In this document: positions 50,376 through 58,859 of the stretch, in pieces | How the letters are laid out: every line of letters starts with the position of its first letter | Numbering within the stretch: the first letter of the stretch is position 1 | Assembly (NCBI RefSeq): GCF_019511345.1 | Contig: NZ_JAEUAK010000008.1 | Span: 213,439-277,438, forward strand | Length of the DNA stretch: 64,000 nucleotides | Reading direction: 5' to 3' | Source of the DNA: Rhizobium mesosinicum | GTDB taxonomy: Bacteria > Pseudomonadota > Alphaproteobacteria > Rhizobiales > Rhizobiaceae | Notes under the pieces: generated by a model | Databases searched by the model: none | Seen by the model: the letters and a program-made list of their open reading frames with translations, nothing else | What the model was told of the DNA's origin: nothing | Translations under genes and position numbers: made by a program

Positions 50376-50429
50376 GTACCGCATGGCACCCCCTCTGTCG
50401 GGCAGGACAGATGGGGTGCCACGCGGTAC
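50376..50429. repeat. Long hairpin between convergent genes
   Basis: Arms 50376-50392 and 50413-50429 pair at 16 of 17 positions (GTACCGC-TGGCACCCC), and the interior forms a further stem TCTGTC/GACAGA. About 54 nt in all. It may serve as a terminator for the minus-strand gene at 50458 or be a solitary palindrome. Confidence 0.6.
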
Positions 50430-50457
50430 CACAGCGCCGGTCCATTCTCTGATGGAA

Positions 50458-51435
50458 TTATCGTCGTTCGGCCTCCATAGTTCCCAGCCGAAACATCTGC
50501 GCAAAGAAAGGCTTATCGGGCAGGCGGCGGAGCAGGGCCGCAATCGCTGCGCAGGCCGCGACCGCAAAGACGAGCCGGCCTGTCAGAACGCCGTGCAGAT
50601 TTGCGCCGAGCGACATCACCACGATCGTATCCTCGATCACGCTGTGTGCGAAGCCCATGAACACGCAGGACAGAAAGATCTGGCGCGGCAATACCGCGCC
50701 CGATTGTGCCTCGCGGATCAGCAAGCCGGCGCCGTAGGAAATGCCGAGAAACAGGCCGATAGCGGTCAGATGTCCGGCTTCGCCGCTGATCCCGGCAAGA
50801 CGCAGCACGGGCGAAAGAGCCTTCATCATCAATTCCATGAGCCCGGTCGCCTTGAGGATTTCGAGTGCCCAGGAGAGGGTGACCAGGATGACGAGCATCC
50901 AGGCCATGGTCTCGGCAAGACCTCCGATGTAGCCAGCCCAGTCGGGCGTTGCGCTCATCGGCAGCCAGACAGGAGCGACCGGGGCCGACAGCCAGCCCGT
51001 CGCCGAGAGAACATGGTGCAGCATGAAGGCGTAGAGCAGGCCGCCCGCGACGCGCAGCACCGTCGTCGCGATCATGCCCGGACCCGCCTTCTGGATGATC
51101 TTCTGCTCGATCGGCAGGCCGTGGGCAAAGAGAATGAGCGCCGAGAAGACCGTGACGTCAGCGACGCTGAGCGAGGAGACGGGAACGAGGGTGAAGACGA
51201 GCGGAACGGCGCCCCAGATCCCGACCAGCATGCCCGTCAGCCAGGCGAGCCCCAGCTCCGGCGGAAGCCCGACCAGGTTCATGACAGGTGCGAAGGCAGG
51301 CGCGACCGCCTTGACCGCCCCCATCCTCGACAGCAGCTCGGTGATGACGGCGATCGGAACGGTGATGCGGGCGATCACCCAGTAGATTGCAAGCGTTTGC
51401 GCGGTGTTGCGCCGGATGAACGACAGGAACGGCAT
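50458..51435 (-). CDS. Nucleoside-recognition/Gate-domain-like membrane protein
   Basis: 325 residues, about nine membrane helices. Segments ALILFAHGLPIEQKIIQKAG and FLGISYGAGLLIREAQSGAV plus MGFAHSVIEDTIVVMSLGA recall the Gate (nucleoside recognition) and SpmA/YjiH-type proteins, with paired half-repeats. Transport or gating is likely, substrate unknown. ATG 51435 follows AAGAGGGTCTCAA. Divergent from the Lrp regulator, which may control it. Confidence 0.75.
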   Translation of the reverse strand: MPFLSFIRRNTAQTLAIYWVIARITVPIAVITELLSRMGAVKAVAPAFAPVMNLVGLPPELGLAWLTGMLVGIWGAVPLVFTLVPVSSLSVADVTVFSALILFAHGLPIEQKIIQKAGPGMIATTVLRVAGGLLYAFMLHHVLSATGWLSAPVAPVWLPMSATPDWAGYIGGLAETMAWMLVILVTLSWALEILKATGLMELMMKALSPVLRLAGISGEAGHLTAIGLFLGISYGAGLLIREAQSGAVLPRQIFLSCVFMGFAHSVIEDTIVVMSLGANLHGVLTGRLVFAVAACAAIAALLRRLPDKPFFAQMFRLGTMEAERR

Positions 51436-51554
51436 TTGAGACCCTCTTGATGGCGTCTCCATCTGCTAGACCCGTTGGCTTCGAATTTGCGGTCAAAGAT
51501 TGCAGCGCTTTGCAATTTTATTGCAAAGACGTGTCCGGCCGGTATGCTGCGATA

Positions 51555-52007
51555 ATGGATCGTATCGACCGAAAGCTTCTGAACCTGATGCAGCGCGACG
51601 CCTCGCGCACGAATATCGATATGGCCGACGAGGTGGGCCTGGCCCCCTCCAGCTGCCTGCGCCGCGTGCAACGGCTGCGCAAATCGGGTGTCATCGACCG
51701 CATCGTCGCAATCCTCAATCCCGCCAAGGCCGGACGTGGGATCAAGGCGCTGGTGACCGTGGAACTGAAGCTGCATGGCGAGGCGCATATGCGCCGCTTT
51801 CTCGACCTCGCAATCGCCGAAGAGGCGGTTTCCCAAGCCTATTCCGTCACCGGTGAAACCGATGTCGTCTTGATGCTGCGCCTGCGCGACATGGAGGAAT
51901 TCGACGCGCTCAGCAAACGTCTTTTCCGCGACGAAAACAATGTTGCCCGCTATTTCACCATGATCGTCATCCGCACGGCGAAAGAGGAGACGGCTATCAG
52001 GCTTTGA
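51555..52007 (+). CDS. Lrp/AsnC-family transcriptional regulator
   Basis: 150 residues. N-terminal helix-turn-helix (DRKLLNLMQRDASRTNIDMA, VGLAPSSCLRRVQRLRKSGV) and a C-terminal RAM domain (VTVELKLHGEAHMRRFLDLA, YSVTGETDVVLMLRLRDMEE). Regulates amino-acid-related genes in response to a small effector, acting as an octamer. ATG 51555 begins the domain; the longer frame from 51447 has no ribosome site. Divergent from the membrane protein at 50458-51435, a likely target. Confidence 0.87.
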   Translation: MDRIDRKLLNLMQRDASRTNIDMADEVGLAPSSCLRRVQRLRKSGVIDRIVAILNPAKAGRGIKALVTVELKLHGEAHMRRFLDLAIAEEAVSQAYSVTGETDVVLMLRLRDMEEFDALSKRLFRDENNVARYFTMIVIRTAKEETAIRL

Positions 52008-52049
52008 TGGGGCTTGTCGGGGGAGGTAGTGAATGGCTTGGGCTCGAAA

Positions 52050-52197
52050 AAGGCCCCGCCCCCAACCCCTCCCCACAAGGGGGAGGGGCTTAGACTGCCG
52101 CACCCGCTTTCCAAACTTTCGACGTTTCGGAAGAAGCGAGTCGGTGCGGCCAGGTTAGTCCCTCCCCCGTGTGGGGTGGGGTTGGGGAGGGGTCTTT
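52050..52197. repeat. Long imperfect inverted repeat (CCCCTCCCC type)
   Basis: Left arm 52050-52092 and right arm 52156-52197 share CCCC(T/G)CCCCCAACCCC(T/A)CCCC-type and GGGGGAGGG segments in inverted order. Inside, GCCGCACC and GGTGCGGC pair again around CTTTCCAAAC...GTTTCGGAAG. The whole 148 nt can fold into one long hairpin. Repeats with CCCCTCCCC/GGGGAGGGG arms are common between Rhizobiales genes. Confidence 0.7.
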
Positions 52198-52340
52198 ACG
52201 TAGCTGCTTCCTCATCAGCATCCCAGGCGGCTCGGCCGCGGCATGCGCGATATCAGGGCGGATCTGAGGTGAGAAGCCTCTTGCAAAATCAAGGTGCTGC
52301 ACACAGTTGATGTGTTCGATCATCGTCCGACGGGAGCAGA

Positions 52341-53048
52341 ATGAACCGTATCAAGACCTGGCTGAACCAGTATGAGCCGATGACGCTCATCACATTCGCC
52401 TGCCTGGCCGGCGGGCTTTTCCTGCTGCAGCGGCTGACGAGCGAGGTGCTGGAGGGCGAGACGCTTGGCTTCGACCAGGCGGTCCTGCTGTGGCTGCGCC
52501 AGCCCGGCGATCTCGGCCAGCCGATCGGACCGCAATGGCTGGTTCATGCGGTGGATGACATAACCAGCCTCGGCGGGGTGACGGTGCTGGCACTGCTGAC
52601 ATTGCTTGCGACCGTCTATCTGCTGCTCGACCGCCGGACGATCATCGCCGTCTTCCTGTTCTTCTCGGTCTTCAGCGGCTGGCTGGCGAGCACCGGCCTC
52701 AAGCTTCTCGTCGCCCGCGCGAGGCCGGATATTGTGCCGCATCTCGTCGATGTCGGCGATCACAGTTTCCCGAGCGGCCATGCGATGGTGTCGGCCGTCA
52801 CCTATCTCACGCTCGGCGTGCTTCTGGCGCGCACCCAGAAATACCGCGCCACGCGCATCTTCGTCATGGGGGCGGGCATCTTCCTCGCCGTCATCATCGG
52901 CCTCAGCCGCATCTATCTCGGCGTCCATTATCCGACCGACGTGCTCGCCGGCTGGGTCGCCGGCTCGCTCTGGGCGCTCGGCTGCTGGCTGATCTCGAAA
53001 CGCTTCATTGAGCGCACTGCAGATGAGGCTGACAGCGAGCGGCGGTGA
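52341..53048 (+). CDS. PAP2-family membrane phosphatase (canonical motifs)
   Basis: 235 residues, about six membrane helices. Motif 1 KLLVARARPD, motif 2 SFPSGHAMVSA (with the catalytic His) and motif 3 SRIYLGVHYPTDVLAG are all canonical, unlike the paralogue at 37743. Likely a lipid phosphatase (undecaprenyl diphosphate, phosphatidylglycerol phosphate or lipid A). The start follows CGACGGGAGCAGA. It lies between two palindromic repeat elements. Confidence 0.88.
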   Translation: MNRIKTWLNQYEPMTLITFACLAGGLFLLQRLTSEVLEGETLGFDQAVLLWLRQPGDLGQPIGPQWLVHAVDDITSLGGVTVLALLTLLATVYLLLDRRTIIAVFLFFSVFSGWLASTGLKLLVARARPDIVPHLVDVGDHSFPSGHAMVSAVTYLTLGVLLARTQKYRATRIFVMGAGIFLAVIIGLSRIYLGVHYPTDVLAGWVAGSLWALGCWLISKRFIERTADEADSERR

Positions 53049-53102
53049 GGTTGCTGATAAAGACATAGAGCGCTGCTTTTGGGCGAGGGCCCACCCCTTC
53101 CT

Positions 53103-53155
53103 CCCTCATTCCTGTGCTTGTCACAGGAATCCAGCCGGCTTACGTCCGCAAGCCG
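53103..53155 (+). repeat. Left inverted repeat of the GIY-YIG unit
   Basis: Begins CCCTCATTCCTGTG; inner palindromes TTCCTGTG-CTTGT-CACAGGAA and CGGCTT-ACGTCCGC-AAGCCG. Differs from the right arm at one position (A for G). Related sequence at 61484-61533. Confidence 0.85.
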
Positions 53156-53195
53156 ATAAGACTCTTGAAATAGTGCCTGTTTATGCCACTCTTCA

Positions 53196-53489
53196 ATGAT
53201 GAAGGGCTATGTCTATATCCTTGCATCGAAGAGAAACGGCACGCTCTATACCGGCGTGACGCGCGACATTGCTGGCCGCCTCTTCGAACATCAAAACGAG
53301 CTGACGCCGGGTTTTACTTCGCGCTACGGTGTGAAAACACTCGTATGGTTCGAGGAGCATGACCTGCTCACAACGGCGATCACGCGGGAGAAGACGATCA
53401 AGAAATGGCCGCGGCAATGGAAGCTGAACCTAATCGAGGAAAACAATCCGGAATGGGAGGATATTTCCTGGCATCTGATGGGGTTGTGA
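53196..53489 (+). CDS. GIY-YIG family nuclease
   Basis: 97 residues, a minimal single-domain GIY-YIG protein: KGYVYILASKRNGTLYTGVT supplies the GIY and YIG strands, R in DIAGRLFEH is the catalytic arginine, E in ITREKTIKKWPRQWK the metal-binding glutamate, then LIEENNPEW. Stand-alone proteins of this type are abundant in rhizobia and often misnamed as UvrC subunits. The start (two ATGs at 53196) lacks a ribosome site and lies 41 nt inside the left inverted repeat border; it may be made as part of a leaderless or read-through transcript. All catalytic residues seem present, so it should be active. Confidence 0.88.
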   Translation: MMKGYVYILASKRNGTLYTGVTRDIAGRLFEHQNELTPGFTSRYGVKTLVWFEEHDLLTTAITREKTIKKWPRQWKLNLIEENNPEWEDISWHLMGL

Positions 53490-53515
53490 GCTTGTCGGGA
53501 GAGTAAGACTCCTCT

Positions 53516-53568
53516 CGGCTTGCGGACGCAAGCCGGCTGGATTCCTGTGACAAGCACAGGAATGAGGG
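53516..53568 (-). repeat. Right inverted repeat of the GIY-YIG unit
   Basis: Reverse complement of 53103-53155 with one mismatch; starts 27 nt after the nuclease stop. The two arms could pair across the whole gene in a transcript or in single-stranded DNA. Confidence 0.85.
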
Positions 53569-53589
53569 AAAGTAGGAACAGCCCTTCTG

Positions 53590-54108
53590 CTACCTACCTC
53601 TCTCCCGCGCCGCAGCAATCAGCAGCGGCGCAGCCGCCGTCACGAGCGAGCCGAAGGGCAGGCGCTGCAGGGCCTTGCCGGTAAAGAAGGCCAACAGCAT
53701 GGCGCCCGAGAGCTTCAGCCAGGGATAGTCTCCAAGCTGCGCATGGGCGCTCGCATCCGCCCAGCGGATGTTTTCTTCCACGACGCTGCCTGCCTGATGG
53801 CGGATATTATGCAGCCGGGCGCGCAGGTTGCCGATCTCGTAGCGCACTTCCTCGATCTGCCGCTCGAGCTCCTCGCGCGCGGCGGCGCGCTCGACGTCGA
53901 CGACGATCTCCTCTATCGGCGCATCCTCGGCGACCGCATGCAGATAGTCTTCATAAGCCGCCTCACTCGCAAAACCCTCGGCCTTCGCGTGCTGATCGGC
54001 CTTTTCCTGTTCGGAGGTTTTTTCACGTTCGGGGGCTGGCGCGGGCTCGTTCACGTCTCTGATCTCGTCCATGCCTTCGATGGCGTCCCTGCCTGTCGTG
54101 CTCGCCAT
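53590..54108 (-). CDS. Hypothetical protein with coiled coil and C-terminal membrane segment
   Basis: 172 residues. Acidic charged N terminus, coiled-coil region near residues 70-105 (RAAAREELERQIEEVRYEIG), then WADASAHAQLGDYPWLKLSG and a hydrophobic C terminus (AMLLAFFTGKALQRLPFGSL). The layout recalls ElaB/YqjD-type or DUF883 membrane-anchored stress proteins, without clear homology. It ends 22 nt from the GIY-YIG unit. Confidence 0.7.
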   Translation of the reverse strand: MASTTGRDAIEGMDEIRDVNEPAPAPEREKTSEQEKADQHAKAEGFASEAAYEDYLHAVAEDAPIEEIVVDVERAAAREELERQIEEVRYEIGNLRARLHNIRHQAGSVVEENIRWADASAHAQLGDYPWLKLSGAMLLAFFTGKALQRLPFGSLVTAAAPLLIAAARERGR

Positions 54109-54248
54109 TGCCGTCTCCTCTTTCGCTGACGGAGTTCAAACGTTCGAGGCGGAAAAAGGATGCATGGGGTTTTACGGGTATTGCGGCACGCCAGCTTCAC
54201 GTTCTCCAGGGGTCTTCACTCAGGACAGACCGGGTTGATCCCTGACAG

Positions 54249-54512
54249 CTAGGACTGAACGAGGATCACCAGGGTCTCGGGCAATACGCCGTCATATTCC
54301 ATCGCATCGGCCGCCTGCCTGCTCTTCATGAATTCCGCCAAGCGGTCCATATCGGCGACATCCATGACGAGGCCAACCTTGTTGGACGATTGCGGATCGA
54401 CGAAGGTGCGAATGTTCGTGCAGCCGATCGGTTCGAAAACTTCCTTGCGACGGGGTGAGGCGAGCCAGTGTTTGACGTCCTTGACGTCGTGATAAGCCAG
54501 GATGGTCGGCAT
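54249..54512 (-). CDS. Hypothetical small protein, possible dimeric alpha/beta barrel
   Basis: 87 residues from ATG 54512 after GAGGACGCA. PTILAYHDVKDVKHWLASPR, CTNIRTFVDPQSSNKVGLVM, DVADMDRLAEFMKSRQAADA: one ferredoxin-like fold of the kind in small monooxygenase-like dimers, but no active-site residues can be named. Soluble. Followed by no terminator of note. Confidence 0.65.
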   Translation of the reverse strand: MPTILAYHDVKDVKHWLASPRRKEVFEPIGCTNIRTFVDPQSSNKVGLVMDVADMDRLAEFMKSRQAADAMEYDGVLPETLVILVQS

Positions 54513-54745
54513 TGCGTCCTCCTCTTGCTGCTCTGGAAGAGCCTGAGGGAACATTACGCCTCGGGTGATCGCATGGATATCACCCGCATGGGTGGGTGCA
54601 TCGAGTTTTACGGGGACAGGACTATCACCGTTCGGATCGAACTCGTTACGTGACGATAGCAAGCCAAACGGGGAACGGGTCCTGGCGGGATCGAAGCGCC
54701 CGAGGAGGTAAAAGGATGCGTGCCTTCCCCGGTTGGAAGATAACG

Positions 54746-56803
54746 CTATCCCGATATCATCAGCTTGCCGATCTGCTGGGCCAGCTGATCCTGAGTATAG
54801 GGTTTTCCGAGCCTTGCGACATCGAGGTCGAGGCCCGGCGGCAGTTCGGCATAGCCGGAGGCGATCAGGATGGGCAAGCGCGGGGCGATCTGGCGGGCGG
54901 CCCTGGCGAGTTCGCCGCCGGTCATTCCGGGCATCGAATAGTCGGTGATCATCAGGTCGAAGGCTGCGCCGTGGCCGAGGCATTCGAGCGCTTCCTTGCC
55001 GGAATGGGCTTCCACCACCTCATGCCCGAGATCGGCCAGCATATCGGCCGAACTCATGGCGATCAGCACGTCGTCGTCGACAAGCAGGATGCGTTTCGGG
55101 CCGGATGCCGGTCCGACATTCTCGGCCGGCGCTTCGGCGGGCTCCGGCTCGGCAGCGGGCGCGGTCGAAACCGGGATCCACAGCTCCGCCGTCGTGCCCT
55201 TGCCAGGCTCGCTTGCAAGCTTCAGGTCGCCGTTCAGCTGCAGGGCTAGGCCGTGGATCATCGACAGGCCAAGCCCGGTGCCCTTGCCCAGTTCCTTGGT
55301 CGAAAAGAACGGCTCGATCGCCTTTTGCAGCGTCTCCTTGTCCATGCCGTGTCCCTGGTCGGCGACGGAGAGGACGACATAATCCCCGGCCGCGAGTTCA
55401 TCGCTGGCGACAGGCTGGCGGGCCTGCTTCAGCTCTATGCGGATGGTGCCGCCATCCGGCATGGCATCGCGGGCGTTGACGGCCAGATTGAGAAGCGCCA
55501 GCTCGATCTGGTTGATATCGGCCGAAACCGGCGGAAGCTCCTCGGGAACCACGGTTTCGATCGTCACGGTGGAGCCGACGGAGCGTTGCAGAAGGTCGGC
55601 CATTCCCGCGACGAGGCCGGTCATGTCGACGGGGCCGATCTGAAGGTCCTGCCGGCGCGCGAATGCCAGCAGCCGCTGGGTCAGCGATGCGCCGCGCCGG
55701 GCGCCCTGCAATGCGCCTTCGATGAGGCGGATCGCCTTTTTATTGTCGCCGACATGCTTGCGCAGCAGTTCGAGATTGCCGAGCACGGCCATCAGCAGGT
55801 TGTTGAAGTCATGCGCCACGCCGCCCGTCAGCTGGCCGATCGCCTCCATCTTCTGGGCCTGGCGCAGCTGCTCCTCGGCCCGCTCGCGCTGGCTGACCTC
55901 CGCCATCATCGTCGCATGGGCCTGTTCGAGTTCGCGGGTGCGCTCGGCCACCCGTTCCTCCAGGATCTCGTTGAGCCGCCGCTGATGTTCCTCGGCTTCC
56001 AGCCGGGCGGTGATATCTGCCGAGACGCCGACGAGCCTTATTCCCCTGCCGGCGCGATCGCGGTGAAGCTGGGCGCGGAGTTCGGCCCAGTGGACGGTGC
56101 CGTCCTTCCAGACCGTGCGGTATTCGATGGAATAGTCCGATCCCGTCTCCACGCTGTTCTGCAAGGTGGCCAGCACGCGGGCGCGGTCGTCGGGGTGGAT
56201 CGCCTTTACCAGGTCGCGATAGGTGAAATCCTCGTCGGGGCCGTGGCCGAAAATGGCCTTGCAGGTGGCCGAGGCCGTCAGCATATCGGTGGCGAGATCG
56301 AGCTCCCAGGCGCCGAGACGGCCGGCAGCAAGCGCCGTCTGCAGGCGGCGTTCGCCTTCGTCCAGCGCCTCCATGCGCAGCCTGGCATCATATTGGCGCC
56401 TGCGCCCGCGCAGGGCCGAGCGCACGACGCTGATGAAGGTCGTGGCATGGAACGGGCGTTCGACGAAGCTGACATTGCCCAGCACCTCCGACAGCCTTGC
56501 GGCGGCTGGATTGCGCTCCGGGCCGCCGCCGCGGTTGGTGAGGATGATGAAGGGCAGGTCGGACCAGCTCGGCTGCGCCTCAATCCATGCCGAGAGCGCC
56601 CGCAGGTCGGCATCGCGCAGCGCCTCCTCGGTGATGATGGCAAGCGCGGTGTCGTCGCCGAGGCAGGCGGTAAAGGAGGCGAGGTCGGGCGCGGCCTGCG
56701 AGGGAATGCCGGCTTCCCGCAGAAGCGCGACCGCGATCTGCGCATCGCGCCCGAGCGGCGCATGGATCAGGGCAATGGCATCACGGTTAGGAATGGTCGC
56801 CAT
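54746..56803 (-). CDS. Hybrid sensor histidine kinase coupled to KaiC
   Basis: 685 residues. Residues 10-135: receiver-like fold lacking the phosphoacceptor aspartate (ALAIITEEAL where D is expected), a pseudo-receiver. PAS domain about 155-270 (FTYRDLVKAIHPDDRARVLA; WKDGTVHWAELRAQLHRDRA). Coiled coil 270-320. H box with H331 in GGVAHDFNNLLMAVLGN; ATPase domain with ALLNLAVNARDAMPDGG and GTGLGLSMIHG; true receiver at the C terminus with D in LMITDYSMPG. ATG 56803 lies 17 nt inside the kaiC-like gene, so the two are translationally coupled. Cytoplasmic. Confidence 0.88.
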   Translation of the reverse strand: MATIPNRDAIALIHAPLGRDAQIAVALLREAGIPSQAAPDLASFTACLGDDTALAIITEEALRDADLRALSAWIEAQPSWSDLPFIILTNRGGGPERNPAAARLSEVLGNVSFVERPFHATTFISVVRSALRGRRRQYDARLRMEALDEGERRLQTALAAGRLGAWELDLATDMLTASATCKAIFGHGPDEDFTYRDLVKAIHPDDRARVLATLQNSVETGSDYSIEYRTVWKDGTVHWAELRAQLHRDRAGRGIRLVGVSADITARLEAEEHQRRLNEILEERVAERTRELEQAHATMMAEVSQRERAEEQLRQAQKMEAIGQLTGGVAHDFNNLLMAVLGNLELLRKHVGDNKKAIRLIEGALQGARRGASLTQRLLAFARRQDLQIGPVDMTGLVAGMADLLQRSVGSTVTIETVVPEELPPVSADINQIELALLNLAVNARDAMPDGGTIRIELKQARQPVASDELAAGDYVVLSVADQGHGMDKETLQKAIEPFFSTKELGKGTGLGLSMIHGLALQLNGDLKLASEPGKGTTAELWIPVSTAPAAEPEPAEAPAENVGPASGPKRILLVDDDVLIAMSSADMLADLGHEVVEAHSGKEALECLGHGAAFDLMITDYSMPGMTGGELARAARQIAPRLPILIASGYAELPPGLDLDVARLGKPYTQDQLAQQIGKLMISG

Positions 56804-58298
56804 CCTCGCGTTCGCCTTGCAGCAGCAACGGCTTATTTTCATTGACGAGCGTCGGAACGCCCCGAAGGATGCCCTGGAAGCCGGTGAGCGGCTGGCCGAG
56901 GGTCAGGCCGTCATCGGTGATCTTGTATTCGCGGATGGTTTCCTCGTGTTTGCCGGTCCGCTTCTTGATGACGGACACGGCCCGGCGGACCATGCCCTGG
57001 GCTTCGAAATACCGGAGCAGGATCACCGTATCGGCGAGATAGGTCACATCGACGGGCGATTTCATATCGCCGACGAGGCCGTGCTGGGCAACGGTCAGGA
57101 AAGTGTTGGCGCCCTGCCGGTTCAGATATTGCAGCAGCTCGTGCATGTGCAGGATGAGGGCGTTTTCTTCCGGCATCGCTTCGTGGTAGCCGTTGACGCT
57201 GTCGAGGACGACGGTCTTGGCATCGTAGTCTGCCACCCGCTCCCTGACGCGCTGGGCAAATTCGCCGGGCGACAGTTCGGCGGCGTCCAGCTGTTCGATG
57301 TGGATCATTCCGTCATCGCTCATCTTCTGGAGATCGAGGCCCATCGACTTCGTACGAGCAAACAGCAGGCCGAGCTCCTCGTCGAAGATGAATATCGCGG
57401 CCCTTTCGCCGCGCTTGACGGCCGCATCGACGAACTGCAGCGCAAACAGGGTCTTGCCCGTGCCCGCCGGTCCGATCAGGAGCGTGCTCGATCCGCGTTC
57501 GATGCCGCCGCCGAGAAGCTCGTCGAATTCCTTGATGCCGCTCTTCAGTACCGTGCGTGCAAAGCTCGTCTTGTGCTCGATGGCGCGCAGGCGCGGGAAG
57601 ACGGCGACACCGCCGGTCTTGATGATGAAATCGTGATAGCCGCCGCGGAAGGCCTGGCCGCGATATTTGAGGACCCGCAGCCTACGGCGCTCAGGCCCAT
57701 AATTGCGCGCCAGCTGCTCGAGATGGATGACACCGTGCACGACGCTATGGACGGTCTTGTCCAGATTGTCCGAGGTCATGTCGTCGAGCAGCAGCACCGT
57801 CGCACCCGAGCCGGAAAAGAAGTGCTTGAGGGCGAGGATCTGCCGGCGATAGCGCAGCGAGCTTTGCGCCAGAAGCCTGATCTCGGAAAGGCTGTCGATG
57901 ACCACCCGCTGCGGCCTGACGCGCTCGAAGGATTCGAAGATCAGCTTCGTCGTCTCGCCGAGTTCGAGATCGGAGGAGTAGAGAAGGCTCTGCTGCTGGT
58001 CGGCATCGAGCAGGCTCTCGGGCGGTACGAGTTCGAAAATCTCGATCTCGTCGCCGATCTCCATGCCGTGCGACTCGGCGCTTTCGCACAGTTCTTCCCT
58101 GGTTTCGGAAAGGCTGATGTAGAGGCAGCGCTCGCCAAGGGCGGCACCCTCGACGAGAAACTGCAGCGCGACCGTCGTCTTGCCCGTGCCCGGAGACCCT
58201 TCGAGGAGGAACACGTGACCGCGCGTGAAGCCGCCTGCAAGCACATCGTCCATCCCGGCAATGCCGGTTTTTGCCTTCGTTTTTAAAGTTTCGTCCAT
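56787..58298 (-). CDS. KaiC-like double RecA-type ATPase
   Basis: 503 residues with two KaiC domains. First: GFTRGHVFLLEGSPGTGKTT (Walker A 34-41), VVIDSLSE (Walker B), second from residue ~250: GIERGSSTLLIGPAGTGKTL and TVVLDSVNG. Non-cyanobacterial KaiC proteins of this kind act in stress or timing responses with attached histidine kinases instead of KaiA/KaiB. It is followed by the hybrid kinase (17-nt overlap). Start 58298 preceded by CCGGAGGAAGC. Whether the autophosphorylation Ser/Thr pair is present is not clear from reading. Confidence 0.9.
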   Translation of the reverse strand: MDETLKTKAKTGIAGMDDVLAGGFTRGHVFLLEGSPGTGKTTVALQFLVEGAALGERCLYISLSETREELCESAESHGMEIGDEIEIFELVPPESLLDADQQQSLLYSSDLELGETTKLIFESFERVRPQRVVIDSLSEIRLLAQSSLRYRRQILALKHFFSGSGATVLLLDDMTSDNLDKTVHSVVHGVIHLEQLARNYGPERRRLRVLKYRGQAFRGGYHDFIIKTGGVAVFPRLRAIEHKTSFARTVLKSGIKEFDELLGGGIERGSSTLLIGPAGTGKTLFALQFVDAAVKRGERAAIFIFDEELGLLFARTKSMGLDLQKMSDDGMIHIEQLDAAELSPGEFAQRVRERVADYDAKTVVLDSVNGYHEAMPEENALILHMHELLQYLNRQGANTFLTVAQHGLVGDMKSPVDVTYLADTVILLRYFEAQGMVRRAVSVIKKRTGKHEETIREYKITDDGLTLGQPLTGFQGILRGVPTLVNENKPLLLQGEREDGDHS

Positions 58299-58546
58299 GC
58301 TTCCTCCGGGTTACCAAAAATAGGACCGGTTATTGCCGAGACAAGCCGACATCAAACGCGCGAGATAAAGAATAAGTTCTCGCCAGCCGAAAGATGTCCT
58401 CAAGCAACCCCACCTTCGCAGGCCAGCTATCCTGCCCCTGCAGGCTGGGCGGCAAAGATTGCGTGCGGCGTTTCAGGTGCGGCGAAAACTTCGCCATTGC
58501 GCGGATAGTTTTGCATCCCCGGCAGCTACAGTGCTAAGAGCCGCCC

Positions 58547-58843
58547 ATGACCCTATCAACAGACCTAGACTGTCAGGCCTGCGGCGCGTGCTGTTCCTAT
58601 TCGAGCGAATGGCCGCGATTTTCGACCGAGAGCGACGCCGACCTCGATCTGCTGCCGGCGCATTTCGTTTCGGCAGACCAAACAGGCATGCGCTGGGACG
58701 GAGACCGTTGCTGTGCGCTCGCAGGCACGGTCGGTTCCCATGTCGCCTGCATGGTCTACGACATCAGGCCGGATGTCTGCCGCGCATGTATGCCCGGCGA
58801 CGACGCCTGTTTGACGGCGCGCAAGGCTTTCGGTTTCACGTAG
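58547..58843 (+). CDS. YkgJ-family cysteine cluster protein
   Basis: 98 residues. Cysteine cluster C9-x2-C12-x2-C15-C16 near the start (DCQACGACCSYSS) and further cysteines (DRCCALAG, ACMVYD, VCRACMPGDDAC), the YkgJ/FliB-like zinc or iron-sulfur binding pattern. Soluble; related proteins may be metal-dependent oxidoreductases or protein methylases, but this short form is unassigned. Divergent from the kaiC-like gene. Confidence 0.85.
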   Translation: MTLSTDLDCQACGACCSYSSEWPRFSTESDADLDLLPAHFVSADQTGMRWDGDRCCALAGTVGSHVACMVYDIRPDVCRACMPGDDACLTARKAFGFT

Positions 58844-58859
58844 CCGCTTTCAGCGTCAC

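Larger units (their letters stand above)
53103..53568. mobile_element. GIY-YIG gene enclosed by 53-bp inverted repeats
   Basis: A 466-nt unit: 53-bp left arm, the nuclease gene (294 nt), 53-bp right arm in inverted orientation, 52 of 53 positions matching. Each arm itself contains two palindromes. The compact layout resembles a self-contained genetic element or a repeat-plus-nuclease pair in the manner of REP sequences with RAYT transposases. No target-site duplication was evident. Confidence 0.6.

Noticed and set aside
56223..58286. 687-codon open frame antisense to the KaiC-like gene
   Set aside because: Mirror of a high-GC gene with two Walker motifs; no ribosome site or domain in the antisense frame.
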